Below, piece after piece: positions 9,201-18,000 of a stretch of 64,000 nucleotides of DNA. The notes below the pieces were generated by a model. The model was given only the letters and a program-made list of their open reading frames with translations. It was not told where the DNA came from and made no database searches. Source of the stretch: Dehalogenimonas alkenigignens (GTDB lineage Bacteria > Chloroflexota > Dehalococcoidia > Dehalococcoidales > Dehalococcoidaceae); assembly GCF_001466665.1 (NCBI RefSeq), contig NZ_KQ758903.1, positions 741,684 through 805,683 of the forward strand. Reading direction: 5' to 3'. The translations under genes and the position numbers were made by a program. Each line of letters starts with the position of its first letter. Within the stretch, counting starts at the first letter, position 1.

Positions 9201-10392
9201 CCGTAGCCATGCCTTGGCCGGTGTCGACGGTCTTTATGGACTCCTGACTGATCTGCTGGTAGTCGGCGCCGAGGTAGCTGGCGGTGAGACTCACCTTGGC
9301 CGGCAGCGGTTTACCGCCCGGGTCCTCGGACAGGAGCAGGATTTTGAAGGGCAAGCCCGGCTGGAAGACGTTGCCCTCGGGTACGATCCGGAGGACGAGA
9401 GGCGTTTCGGCGATGGTCAGGAGCCTGGTGGTCTTTTCCTCATAGCCGGTGGACTGCTCGCGGAGGACGAATTCTATATCGACGTTGCCCAGACCGCCCG
9501 AGGCCGGCACCCCGGCGGCGTAACCCACCGCCGGGAGTTCGAAAGCCGTCTCGCCGTCGATACTGAGAACCACTCTGGCATATTCCTGCCAGGTGCCGAC
9601 GTAGCGCTTGGCGATAATCTCAAGTTCTCCCTGAACTGGTTTGCCGAAGGAGTATATTCCTTCAACCTTCCCGGTGATGCGGTCAGAGGCCAGGAACCAA
9701 TCTTTGGGCAGGGTCACCTTAACCTCGTACTTGGGCAGGACGTACCTTTCGACTTTGACGTCGAGTTGAGCCCTGGAATCATCGGCGGCGGCGGTCAGTT
9801 TCCAGGTGCCTAGATTAGGCTCTTCGGACAGCGGCAGTTCCAATTCGGCCATGCCGTATTTATCGGTAAAGACCTCTTTCTTAAAGACCTTGATACCTTT
9901 GGCGTCCTGAGCCTCGACGGTAACCTTCTGGCTCACCGGCCGCAGTTCGGAGTTCAGGCTGATCAGGCTTATCTGGATGGTCTGGCCGGGCTTGTAGATA
10001 GGTTTGTCGGTCTCCAGGAAGAGCAGGAATGAGCTTTCAAGTTTAATAGAAGCCTTCTCGGTAAAGCCTGGCCCCTTGACCTGGAGCTGATAGTCGCCGG
10101 AAGGGAGTTGGGGCACCTGGAGTTGGATGAGGCCTTTACCGCCGATTCGGCTTTCTGAACTGGCGACGACTTCATCTCCTTTAAAGAGTTCGACCTTGAC
10201 ATCTCCGGCGGTAAAGGAGTCTCCCTTCAGCAGAGCTACCGAAAGTTCCGCCGTTTGGCCGGAGTATAAGACCCGCGGCACGATGGCGACGTGACTTTCT
10301 GCTGAAAGGACCGGGTTGCAAGCCGGCGCCGAGGTGGCCAGTATTGCTAATGCCAGGAAGAATCCAGACAGGGCGAACCGTTTTGATTTCAT
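6229..10392 (-). CDS. Alpha-2-macroglobulin family protein with thioester
   Basis: This 1387-residue exported protein has an N-terminal signal sequence ending near SAPAC; the Cys could be lipidated, but the lipobox is not canonical. MG-type beta domains follow, then the A2M segment (RQYFPETWVWQQVV through VPDSITTWMLRAVAV) and the thioester motif GCGEQ with Cys898. A terpenoid-cyclase-like helical domain and a C-terminal receptor-like domain complete it. Family knowledge: thioester macroglobulins trap proteases covalently after bait cleavage. In bacteria they are usually periplasmic and paired with penicillin-binding protein 1C; no such partner is here. In a single-membrane bacterium it would face outward. 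Confidence 0.9.
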   Translation of the reverse strand: MKSKRFALSGFFLALAILATSAPACNPVLSAESHVAIVPRVLYSGQTAELSVALLKGDSFTAGDVKVELFKGDEVVASSESRIGGKGLIQLQVPQLPSGDYQLQVKGPGFTEKASIKLESSFLLFLETDKPIYKPGQTIQISLISLNSELRPVSQKVTVEAQDAKGIKVFKKEVFTDKYGMAELELPLSEEPNLGTWKLTAAADDSRAQLDVKVERYVLPKYEVKVTLPKDWFLASDRITGKVEGIYSFGKPVQGELEIIAKRYVGTWQEYARVVLSIDGETAFELPAVGYAAGVPASGGLGNVDIEFVLREQSTGYEEKTTRLLTIAETPLVLRIVPEGNVFQPGLPFKILLLSEDPGGKPLPAKVSLTASYLGADYQQISQESIKTVDTGQGMATVTLSPPNKAIAVIIEAQSGGSNASQTLLAGYSPSGNFIHLEMTSAASLKVGDTAKFRVHATKEASNFYYEVISSGRVVFSDFSRSRDIAFKATPQMAGACRLLVYQVLPNSEIAADYLPFGVEAVYPNQLAVQFSSDEAKPGDSVEISIQSQGQSRVGVVVVDKSVFILAENRMNLDQVFAELERLYMTPQAELHNITIYPSILTKGAADIIKDAGVIILSDNKVPEGKEYGSPWNDLLAEGGGVIFGGADKAGAIPPGLAPLPSQGNQAIDTSALAQVERIRQYFPETWVWQQVVTDADGKSKIKLTVPDSITTWMLRAVAVSQEKGLGIAEAELKAFQPFFIKLDLPYSAVRGEEFPVRVAVYNYLDTPQDIVVELTPAGWFDLLDNSQKIVSVGPGDVGSASFTIRPKGLGFNDLKVTSRSAAAADALVQPLLIEPEGVPREFVENLILKDGAARTISTQIPEGAVEGSGKVFLSVTGSYLTQTISGLEQLIQMPFGCGEQNMIVFAPDVFITKYLRDSGQLKAEIMAKAEKLMITGYQRELTYRRADGSFSAFGNQDGEGSLWLTSFVLKSFAQARDIIFIDQKVLDDAAAWIIKTQKADGSFEAVGFVHHQEMLGGLSGKDALTAYVASALLEAGEKTASARAIKYLESRLSGMDDPYTVALTAYALALGGSPQKNAAHDKLMALAIEDENGLHWGSIGFAEPLPQQPAGGVGKPGVGVPFMPPRENRTAVVETTAYAMLALTSHGDVLNAGRAGKWLTSQRNSLGGYGSTQDTVVALQALTAYAGNIRADVDLTVRVTGPGIDRALRVTPESFDVLQVIELPLGAEVQVTASGNGEVMAQAVTRFNIPQPEETDPILKIDVDYDSTNVAVNDLVDVTATVSFNPPEFIESGMVVLDISVPTGFTPMVESIDAAIESIPIIKRYDISGRKVIFYLDEIKAGETITIKFQVMATYPVKAKGAVSQVYFYYQPDFKGETLGEDMVIH

Positions 10393-10481
10393 ATTCCACC
10401 GCCTATGCCGAAAATTTACTGCTCATACAGTAATAACGGCGAAACGGCCGGTCGGATAGCCTTCCCGTAGAACGGAAGAAA

Positions 10482-11126
10482 TCAGGCGCTGGTCATGCCG
10501 CGTCTGGTGGCATAGGCTACGGCGGCGGCGCGGTTGCGCAGGTGCAGCTTATCAAGCAGCCTGGAAAGGTAAGTCCGTACGGTGCTTTCACCCAGAAATA
10601 GTTTTTCTGCTATTTCGGCGTTGGTCAGCCCTTCGCCGACCAGTTTCAACACCTCAAGCTCCCGGGGGGACAGGTCCATCTCTTCCTTGGAATTCTGACG
10701 CTGGCGGAATTCGGATACCAAACTGCCAGCCATTTGAGGTGAAAGGATGACCTCTCCGGCCGCAATCCGCTTGATGGCGTTGACCACTTCGGCAATGCCC
10801 GCGCCTTTAAGCACATAGCCCTGGGCGCCGTATTTCAGCGCTGTGAACAGGTCTTTTTCTTCGTTGGACACGGTCAGCATGAGCACCTTCGCCTCAGGAG
10901 CTTTCTCCCGTATCAGCGGCAGCGCCTCAAGCCCGGTACATCGCGGCATCAGAATATCCAGGAGGATTACGTCCGGTTGAAGCGCCGCGGCCTTGGCGAT
11001 GGCCTCTTTGCCGTCGGTCGCTTCCCCGACGATTTTAATCGCTGATTCACCGGCCAATATGCTGGATAGGCCGCTCCTGACGATGGCGTGGTCGTCGACA
11101 ACTAATACTCTGGTGGTTTCTGACAT
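10482..11126 (-). CDS. NarL/LuxR-family response regulator
   Basis: The receiver domain has Asp11-Asp12 and the phosphoacceptor Asp57 (LLDILMP), with K in VLKGAG. The C-terminal LuxR-type helix-turn-helix reads LSPRELEVLKLVGEGLTNAEIAEKL. I place the start at ATG 11126, five bases after the kinase stop and behind AGGAG; an upstream in-frame ATG would overlap the kinase. It is co-transcribed with the histidine kinase. The target genes are not known. Confidence 0.88.
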   Translation of the reverse strand: MSETTRVLVVDDHAIVRSGLSSILAGESAIKIVGEATDGKEAIAKAAALQPDVILLDILMPRCTGLEALPLIREKAPEAKVLMLTVSNEEKDLFTALKYGAQGYVLKGAGIAEVVNAIKRIAAGEVILSPQMAGSLVSEFRQRQNSKEEMDLSPRELEVLKLVGEGLTNAEIAEKLFLGESTVRTYLSRLLDKLHLRNRAAAVAYATRRGMTSA

Positions 11127-11130
11127 TCCG

Positions 11131-12291
11131 CTATCTCCTGCCGATCGGCACATCTATTTTGACTGCGGTACCCTGCCCGGGGGCGCTGATGATTGTCATG
11201 CTGCCGCCGGTAGCTTCAGCCCGCTCTTTCATCACGCTTAGACCGTGACCCTGCGGGCCTGCGGCGCGAGATTGAGAATCGACATCGAACCCCCGGCCGT
11301 CATCGGCGATGGTGATTAACAGATGGCCGTTGCTCTGGGTCATCGCCAGCGAGATGGTGCTGGCCGCGGCATGCTTCCTGATATTGGTGACCGCTTCCTG
11401 GCATATCCGCAGCAGCTGGAGTTCAGTATACGGCGGCAGTGACGGTTCTTCACCCGGCAGGTCAATATGGTAGTCGATACCGGAGTCCTGTTTCAAATGA
11501 TGAAGGTAATTCTTTAGATGGGATACCAGCTGGCCGCAGCCGGTGTAGCGTCTCAAGAGTTCCAGCGATTCCAGCGCTTCCACTCTGGCCTCATCCACCA
11601 GATTAAGCAGCTTGCCTACTTCGGGCATTTCGATACCCCGCCGCTTGAGTTCCCGCTCAATGACCTGTCCCTGCCACTTGAGCGCCGAAAGCGTTTGTAC
11701 CGTCCCGTCGTGGATTTCTCGCGACAGCCTCCCGCGTTCTTCAGCGATGAACTCCCCGCGCAGTCTCTGGTGGAGGTTGATGTTGACCAGATATGGCAGC
11801 GACGCCGATAAAGCAACCGCCACGATGTAAATCAGGTAGTAGCCCAGCTCCAGCGGCCCTGGGCTGAACTCATAGAACGGATTGGCCAGCTGGACCAGTA
11901 GAACATTCAAAGTTGAAGCGATGCCGACCATCGCCGTCATGTGAGAGTCGTAGAAGAAAGACGCCGACAGCACCGGAGACAGGGTATACAGCAGGAAAGG
12001 GCTGTTGATGCCGCCGGTAAGCCATACCAGGACGGCACACACAATTAGGTCCAGGGCAAGGATGACCTGTCCCAGCATGTTGCTCCGGGGCGACACCGGA
12101 ATCAGGAATTTGAGCAGGGTATAACCAGTCGCCGTCGGGATAAGGATTCCGGCGGCAACGGGCAGGCTTTCTCCGTTTACCGCCAGCTGGCTGACGGCTA
12201 CAGCCAGCGCCAGCGCCCGGTAGACGCCCAGATATAATCTTAAGCGCCCGCCGAACCGCCTGGCTTGGAGTACTGGGGAGGAAGCCTCCAT
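11131..12291 (-). CDS. Sensor histidine kinase, HisKA_3 (NarX/DesK-like) type
   Basis: The N-terminal half carries about six hydrophobic helices (residues 25-170) with little extracytoplasmic loop, so it probably senses something in or at the membrane. The dimerisation/phosphoacceptor helix has His194 in LSREIHDGTVQTLSAL. The ATPase domain has an N-box (QEAVTNIRKHA), G1 (DDGRGF) and G2 (GHGLSVMKERA). Its partner is the NarL-type regulator five bases downstream. No PAS or GAF domain is visible. Confidence 0.88.
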   Translation of the reverse strand: MEASSPVLQARRFGGRLRLYLGVYRALALAVAVSQLAVNGESLPVAAGILIPTATGYTLLKFLIPVSPRSNMLGQVILALDLIVCAVLVWLTGGINSPFLLYTLSPVLSASFFYDSHMTAMVGIASTLNVLLVQLANPFYEFSPGPLELGYYLIYIVAVALSASLPYLVNINLHQRLRGEFIAEERGRLSREIHDGTVQTLSALKWQGQVIERELKRRGIEMPEVGKLLNLVDEARVEALESLELLRRYTGCGQLVSHLKNYLHHLKQDSGIDYHIDLPGEEPSLPPYTELQLLRICQEAVTNIRKHAAASTISLAMTQSNGHLLITIADDGRGFDVDSQSRAAGPQGHGLSVMKERAEATGGSMTIISAPGQGTAVKIDVPIGRR

Positions 12292-12418
12292 CGTTCTCCG
12301 CTAAAACTGCAGGATAGAATCGGTCACGAAAACCTATTCGTCGAGTTCGCGTGTATCATAGGTCGGCACCGTGGCGGTGTCAATGGTTCCTCTTTTCGTA
12401 AATCAACCCCCGCTTGTA

Positions 12419-13309
12419 CTAATCTTCGGACGGGAACAAAAAAGGGGACCCGGGAAGCGGCATCTGAAGCGCCTTGATCAGATCGCCGGCGTTCCGCGGG
12501 GCGTAGGCTTTCCAATGGTTGTTGAAAAAGACGAAGGTCTGCTCAGCCGCCGCCGCGGAGGTTTTGACTCTGCTGGCCAGCTCTTCGATCTCTTGCGGCG
12601 AGTAGAAGTAGCGGTAGCGGGTCTCATTGTTGCCTGTCCACCAGTCCGCGGCGTTGCGGCCGTGGAAGCGGAAGTAAGCCAGCCGCTTGGATGTCGCCGG
12701 CAGCTCTTGGGCGATGGAAAAACTGAACCTGGGCTCGTCTATCTGCACCCAGGCGGCGCCGTACGCCGAAAGTAATTCGGCTGTCGCCGGGTCGTCGCTC
12801 CAGCTCCTGTGGCGCAGTTCGACCGCGATGGGGAAGTCGCCGAATGTCTTCAGCACCGCTTCGAGCGTCTGACGGCTGTCGCCGGTGTTCTCGAAACTTG
12901 GCGGGAACTGGGCCAGTATCGCCCCCAGTTTGCCAGCCTCTGCCAGGGGCTCGATGCCTTTGAGGAACAGGTCTACGTCATCCCTGGAGATGGCCGCCGC
13001 CTCCCCGGTAGCCGTTTCGAACATTTTAGGGTGAGTGAATTTCTGCCACAGCTTGGCGGTGAACACGAATCCCTCCGGCGTCTTTCTGGCCCAGGCGGCG
13101 GCCCAGGCGGGATTTACGGGGGAGTAGAACGAGGAATTGATTTCGACGCAACTAAAGAACTGGCTGAAATAGCCCAGCTCATTTTTGGTCCCGGGCGGAT
13201 AGAAGTAGCCATTCCAGGTACCCTCGCCGCGCGGGTAGCTCCAGCCGGAGGTGCCGACGAGAATCCGCTGCTTTTCAGAGTTTTCGTGATGATTATCCAT
13301 AGCTGGCAA
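12419..13309 (-). CDS. DUF72 (YecE-like) TIM-barrel protein
   Basis: Typical DUF72 motifs are present: ILVGTSGWSYPRGEGTWNGYFYP near the N-terminus, FSCVEINSSFY, VELRHRSW and FRFHGRN with tyrosine-rich surroundings. Length (about 296) fits. The biochemical role of this family is not firmly established. The gene is divergent from the mutagenesis cassette across a 229-bp gap. The start could be a second Met three codons in. Confidence 0.85.
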   Translation of the reverse strand: MPAMDNHHENSEKQRILVGTSGWSYPRGEGTWNGYFYPPGTKNELGYFSQFFSCVEINSSFYSPVNPAWAAAWARKTPEGFVFTAKLWQKFTHPKMFETATGEAAAISRDDVDLFLKGIEPLAEAGKLGAILAQFPPSFENTGDSRQTLEAVLKTFGDFPIAVELRHRSWSDDPATAELLSAYGAAWVQIDEPRFSFSIAQELPATSKRLAYFRFHGRNAADWWTGNNETRYRYFYSPQEIEELASRVKTSAAAAEQTFVFFNNHWKAYAPRNAGDLIKALQMPLPGSPFLFPSED

Positions 13310-13365
13310 CTACCCGCATCTATTATGCGGCGCGGCGCGCCCAATAACAATCATCGGAATCCCCC

Positions 13366-13394
13366 TTGACAACGTACAAGTGTTCTATTACAAT
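13366..13394 (+). promoter_or_regulatory. Promoter of the imuB-dnaE2 cassette
   Basis: TTGACA (13366-13371) is separated by 17 bp from TACAAT (13389-13394). The -10 hexamer lies inside a long inverted repeat, so occupancy of that repeat would block RNA polymerase. The first gene starts at 13539. Confidence 0.75.
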
Positions 13395-13407
13395 GATAGA
13401 ACACTTG
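13377..13407. promoter_or_regulatory. Inverted-repeat operator, probable SOS/LexA-type box
   Basis: CAAGTGTTCTAT (13377-13388) and ATAGAACACTTG (13396-13407) are perfect inverted repeats around a 7-bp spacer that contains most of the -10. The halves include GTTC and GAAC, as in Gram-positive LexA sites, but spacing and order differ from GAAC-N4-GTTC, so the repressor identity is inferred from the downstream damage-tolerance genes. Confidence 0.65.
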
Positions 13408-13538
13408 AACTAGTATGCTGCGAGGCGTGTATGTTTTCCTTTCTTGCCCCAGGAACCGGGATCTCCTCCTGCCGCGGTCGGCGCGGGTTAAGCAGGATGT
13501 GTCCCTTGTTCAGGAGAATATACCCTGGTGGTGGCTGA

Positions 13539-14714
13539 ATGAAGCTGCTGTGTGTTCTGCTGCCCCATTTTCCGTTTCGCTGCGAAGCGCTGCGCCGTCA
13601 CGACCTTGCCGGACGCGCGGTGGCGGTGGCCTATTCGCTCGGCTCGCGGCGCCGCCTGCTCGATTTCACCCCTGGACTGGAAGGACTGGAACGGGATATG
13701 CCCCTGCCGCAGGCACTTTCGCGGCACGGCGGATTGGAGATCCTGCACGCTGATATGCCGCATTATTGGCGGGTCTGGAACGGGGTGCTGGACGCTTTGG
13801 AGAAGGTCAGCCCGCTGGTTGAGGGAGCTGTGCTGGGAGAGGCTTACCTTGGCTGCGACGGCCTCGGGTTGCTTTACCCAGATGACGACGCCCTTGCCGC
13901 TGCGGTCAGGCAGGCGGTGCCTCCCGGGTTTGAGGCTGGCATCGGCATTGCCGGGGGGAAATTCCCGGCCTGCCTGGCGGCTGCGGCCGGCCCGAGCGGC
14001 GGCTGCCGCGCCGTCGGCAACGAGATGGATTGGCTGAAGGACCTTCCCTGTGATTTGCTGCCGGTGTCGCCTAAGATCAAGGCCCGGCTGCACGATTTTG
14101 GGCTTCATACTATGGGCAAAGTGGCTGAGATTCCGCTGTTTAAGCTGGAGGCCCAATTCGGACCGGAGGGCCGGCGCCTCGGTGAACTGGCAGCCGGATG
14201 CGACAGCACGCCGCTCTGTCCGCGCCAATCGGAGGAAATAATTGAAGAAAGCACCAGCCTGCCTTCCCCTTCGGCATCGCTTGACGTTATTCTCATGGCC
14301 GTAGAATCGCTGCTCTATCGCGCCTTCGCCCGCTTTAATCACCGGGGCCTCGGCATGAGAAGCGTTGAATTATGGAGCCGCACCAGCCTCGATGAGCATT
14401 GGCAGAAGCTTGTTCATTTCAAGGAGCCGGCCATGAACTGCCGCTCTGCGATGGTGCGGGTCAGGCAGGTCATGGAATGCTGCCCGCAGCCCGGCCCGGT
14501 TGAGGAACTGGGCATTAAACTTGTTCGTATCGGCCGGCCGGCGGGACAGCAGGACAACATTTTCACCGACACCAGGTCGGATGAGAAGCTGCTGGATGAT
14601 ATCCGCCAGCTGGAGCTCAAAATGGGCGCGCCGCAGCTTTACAAGATGAAGGAGGTCGAACCGTGGTCCCGGATACCGGAAAGACGCTATGTGCTGACAC
14701 CATTAGGCCGGTAA
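13539..14714 (+). CDS. imuB: ImuB-like Y-family DNA polymerase homologue (catalytic residues degenerate)
   Basis: This 391-residue protein aligns by pattern with Y-family polymerases: palm (LLCVLLPHFPF at the N-terminus), fingers, and little-finger region. The usual metal-binding Asp of the first motif is absent (LLPHFPFRCEA). The SxDE motif of active polymerases reads LGEAYLG, with Gly in place of Asp. That pattern is characteristic of ImuB, a non-catalytic partner that recruits DnaE2 to the beta clamp in other bacteria. The neighbours support this: a DUF6504 gene overlaps its end and dnaE2 follows. An imuA/recA-like gene is not present. Confidence 0.8.
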   Translation: MKLLCVLLPHFPFRCEALRRHDLAGRAVAVAYSLGSRRRLLDFTPGLEGLERDMPLPQALSRHGGLEILHADMPHYWRVWNGVLDALEKVSPLVEGAVLGEAYLGCDGLGLLYPDDDALAAAVRQAVPPGFEAGIGIAGGKFPACLAAAAGPSGGCRAVGNEMDWLKDLPCDLLPVSPKIKARLHDFGLHTMGKVAEIPLFKLEAQFGPEGRRLGELAAGCDSTPLCPRQSEEIIEESTSLPSPSASLDVILMAVESLLYRAFARFNHRGLGMRSVELWSRTSLDEHWQKLVHFKEPAMNCRSAMVRVRQVMECCPQPGPVEELGIKLVRIGRPAGQQDNIFTDTRSDEKLLDDIRQLELKMGAPQLYKMKEVEPWSRIPERRYVLTPLGR

Positions 14715-14947
14715 ACCTGCCGGAACCGGTCGCCGTCCGTGAGGATGCTGCCGGCCGCCCATTGATGGTAGCCCTCGGCCGCCGCCTTCCGGTCGCCGCC
14801 ATCGAAGACTGCTGGCGGGTGGACGACGAATGGTGGCGGGCGCGGGCGCTGTCCCGGATGTACTATGACGTCATCCTCGGCAGCGGGCGCCGGGTGACGG
14901 TTTTCAAGGACCTGATAGACGGTAAATGGTATCACCAGAGCTACTAG
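14663..14947 (+). CDS. DUF6504 family protein of the mutagenesis cassette
   Basis: The GTG start at 14663 follows GGAGG and lies inside the end of imuB, giving a 52-bp overlap in another frame. The core WRVDDEWWRARALSRMYYDV followed by VTVFKDLIDGKWYHQSY matches the small DUF6504 proteins commonly encoded between imuB and dnaE2 in Actinobacteria and Chloroflexota (recalled, not searched). Function unknown; the position implies a role with the ImuB-DnaE2 complex. Confidence 0.75.
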   Translation: MVPDTGKTLCADTIRPVNLPEPVAVREDAAGRPLMVALGRRLPVAAIEDCWRVDDEWWRARALSRMYYDVILGSGRRVTVFKDLIDGKWYHQSY

Positions 14948-15058
14948 GGTCGGCTTTTCACATGATTGCTAATGGAAACCCTTCGTTCTGTAAAACGAAT
15001 CCCCCGTTGGGTTGAAGTTGGCAGGGGAAGATTCGTTTCCTAAAAATCTTTGAGTCCT

Positions 15059-18000
15059 ATGCCTTACGCTGAACTTCATTGCCACAGTTACTATTCTTTC
15101 CAAGACGGCGCATCATCGCTGGAGGAGTTGCTTGCCCGATCGAAGGAGCTTGGTTACTCTGCCCTCGCGGTGACGGATCACGACAACTTCTGCGGCGCCA
15201 TGCGCTTTGCCCACCTGTCTAAATCACTGGAACTCCCGGGAATTATCGGCGCCGAACTGACCCTGAGGGGCGGCTACCACCTGACGCTCCTGGCTAAAGA
15301 CCGGGACGGCTACCGCAACCTGTGCCGTCTTATTACCGCCGCCCGCGAGGCGCCGGATCGTGCCGAACCGGAACTGCCGCCGGAGGTCATCGGCGCTCAT
15401 GCCGCGGGGCTTATCTGCCTGTCGGGCTGCCCCAAAAGCGAACTGTCCCAGCTCGCCGCGGCGGGGCGCATCAACGAGGCGAGGACGCTGGTGCGTCTGT
15501 ACCTCGACTGGTTCGGCGCTGATAATTACTTCATCGAACTGCAGCACAACCTGGCCTTTGGCGACACCGCCCGCAACAGGGCGCTCCTGGCCATCGCCCG
15601 GGAGGCTGGAGCCCAGGTGGTCGCCACTGGAAATGTCCACTACCATATGCAAGAGCGCCACCGCCTGCAGGACTGCCTGGCGGCGGTCAGCGCCTGCAAG
15701 AGCCTGGAGGACAGTCATCGGGAACGGCGGCCGAATTCGGAATTCTATCTGCGGCCGGCAGCCCAGATCGAAGGTCTTTTCAGTGACTGCCCGGAGGCGG
15801 TGACCAACACGGTCAAGATCGCTGAACGCTGCCGTTTTGATTTGACCAGCGATCTGGGCTATACCTTTCCTGACTACTGTGCCCCAGGCGGCCTGAGCCC
15901 CGATGATTACCTCGAGCAGTTATGTCTCGAAGCGGCGATCAGGCGTTACGGCGCCGTTACCTCCGAGGTCAGGGCGCGGCTCGACGATGAGTTCCGGCTG
16001 ATTAAAAAGCACGGGCTGGCCGGCTTCCTGCTGCTCTATCGCGATGTCATCGAACTGGGCCGGCAGGTCATGATTGACCAGGGGCTGTCAGATCCGTCGC
16101 AGTTTATTGAAGACAATCCGCCGGGACGCGGCCGCGGCTCCTCGGTGGCCCTGCTGATCGGCTACCTGATTGGGCTGTCTCATATTGACCCCCTTAAATA
16201 CCGGTTGTCGCTGGAACGCTTTTTACCTGAGGATGCGCTGGGCTGCGTGCCGGATATTGATCTGGATTTTCCGCGCCGCATCCGTGAGGAACTCATACTG
16301 CGCGTCCACCGGAGGTGGGGCTGGCGCAACGCCGCCCTGGCCGGCACCATTGCCACATACCAGATCAAAGGAGCGGTGCGGGACCTGGGGAAAGCTCTAG
16401 GTTTACCGCTTGAGGAGGTCGATCGGCTTTCAAAATTCGTCGATTGGGGCAGCGCCCGGAAGCTTGAATCGCAGATGGAGAAGCATCCCGGCTTCCGCCA
16501 TTTGATTAACCAGCCGGTATGGCGAGACCTGATCTCGCTGGCGGCCGAACTTGACGGTTTCCCTAAATACATGGGGCAGCACCCGGGAGGGATGATTATC
16601 TCCTCAGGGCCGCTGACCGATATCGTGCCGGTACAGCGCGGCGCTATTGACGGCCGCTATGTGTGCCAGTGGGACAAGGACTCTATCGACGACGCCGGCT
16701 TCGTCAAGATCGACTTTCTGGCCCTGGGGGCGCTGTCCCAGATGCAGGAGGCGGTGGAGATCATCAGGGCGCGAACCGGGCAGCGCATCGACATGTCGCG
16801 CATCGACTTCGACGATCAGGCCGTCTACAACATGCTGTGCGCCGGCGATACCGTCGGCATTTTCCAGGTGGAGTCTGCCGCTCAGATGCAGACCATCATC
16901 CGGCTCAGGCCACGCAATCTGACGGATATGGCTCATGAAGTGGGAGCGGTACGCCCCGGCGTCGGCGTCAATGGAGGGGTCCAGGAATATCTGGCTCGGA
17001 GGAGCAAAAAGAAGCCGGTTGTTTTTGACCACGAGCTGGAGAGGCGGGCGCTGGAACGCACCCTGGGAGTTGTCCTGTTTCAGGATCAGGTGAATCAGTT
17101 AGCCGTGGATGTCGCCGGCTTTTCCCCGGCGGCGGCCGACCAGCTCAGACGCGCCTTCGGCCGCCGCCACAATGAAGCGATGCTGGACCGCTATCATGAA
17201 AAGTTCATCTCAGGTGCCGCCAGGCGCGGTGTTGATGAGGCTTCCGCCGAAAAAGTGTGGCAAAAATTCAACGGCCAGTATATGTTTCCGGAGTCGCATG
17301 CCTTTGCCTTCGGAGTGACCGCCTTTCAGGCGGCCTGGCTGAAACTCTATTACCCGCTGGAGTTCTTTGCCGCTATCTTCAACCAGCAGCCCATGGGCTT
17401 CTATAACCTCGAGACCTTGAAGGAAGATGCCCGGCGGCACGGTGTGGCGGTGCTCAACCCGGACATCAACCGCAGCGAGGCGCTCAGCGTCGTTGAAAAC
17501 GGCGCCCTCCGGCTGGGTTTGCTTCATGTTGGCGGGGTGGGGGAGTCATTTGCCAGGGCCATCCTCGATGAACGGGCCAGGGGCGGATATTATGCGGATG
17601 TCGGGGATTTCCTGGCGCGCAGCGCCGTGCTTGAGGAAGCGGCGCTGGCCCTGGCGGCCGCGGGGGCCTTTGACGGTCTTGAGTCGAACAGGCGTAAGGT
17701 AAAATGGGAAGTCGGTCTGAAATACCGGCCGGTAAACTCGCAGCTTTTCTTGCCGCTGCCAGCGGCCCAGGATATGACTGAACTATCGGCTATGACCGCC
17801 TGGGAGCAGATGCAGGAGGAATACGGCACCATGGGACTCTTCCCTTCGGGGCATATCATGGCCTGTCTGCGGCCACGGTTCACTAACCAGGTGGCTACCA
17901 GCCGCGATATCGCTCAACTTGTCGATGGGTCAGAGGTTACCGTCGCCGGCATGGTCATCCGGCGTCAGCGCCCGCACCGGAAGGTGGTCTTCATCACTCT

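Noticed and set aside
13415..13753. 112-codon frame beginning upstream of imuB, considered as an ImuA
   Set aside because: It overlaps imuB in another frame and has no RecA-like motif.
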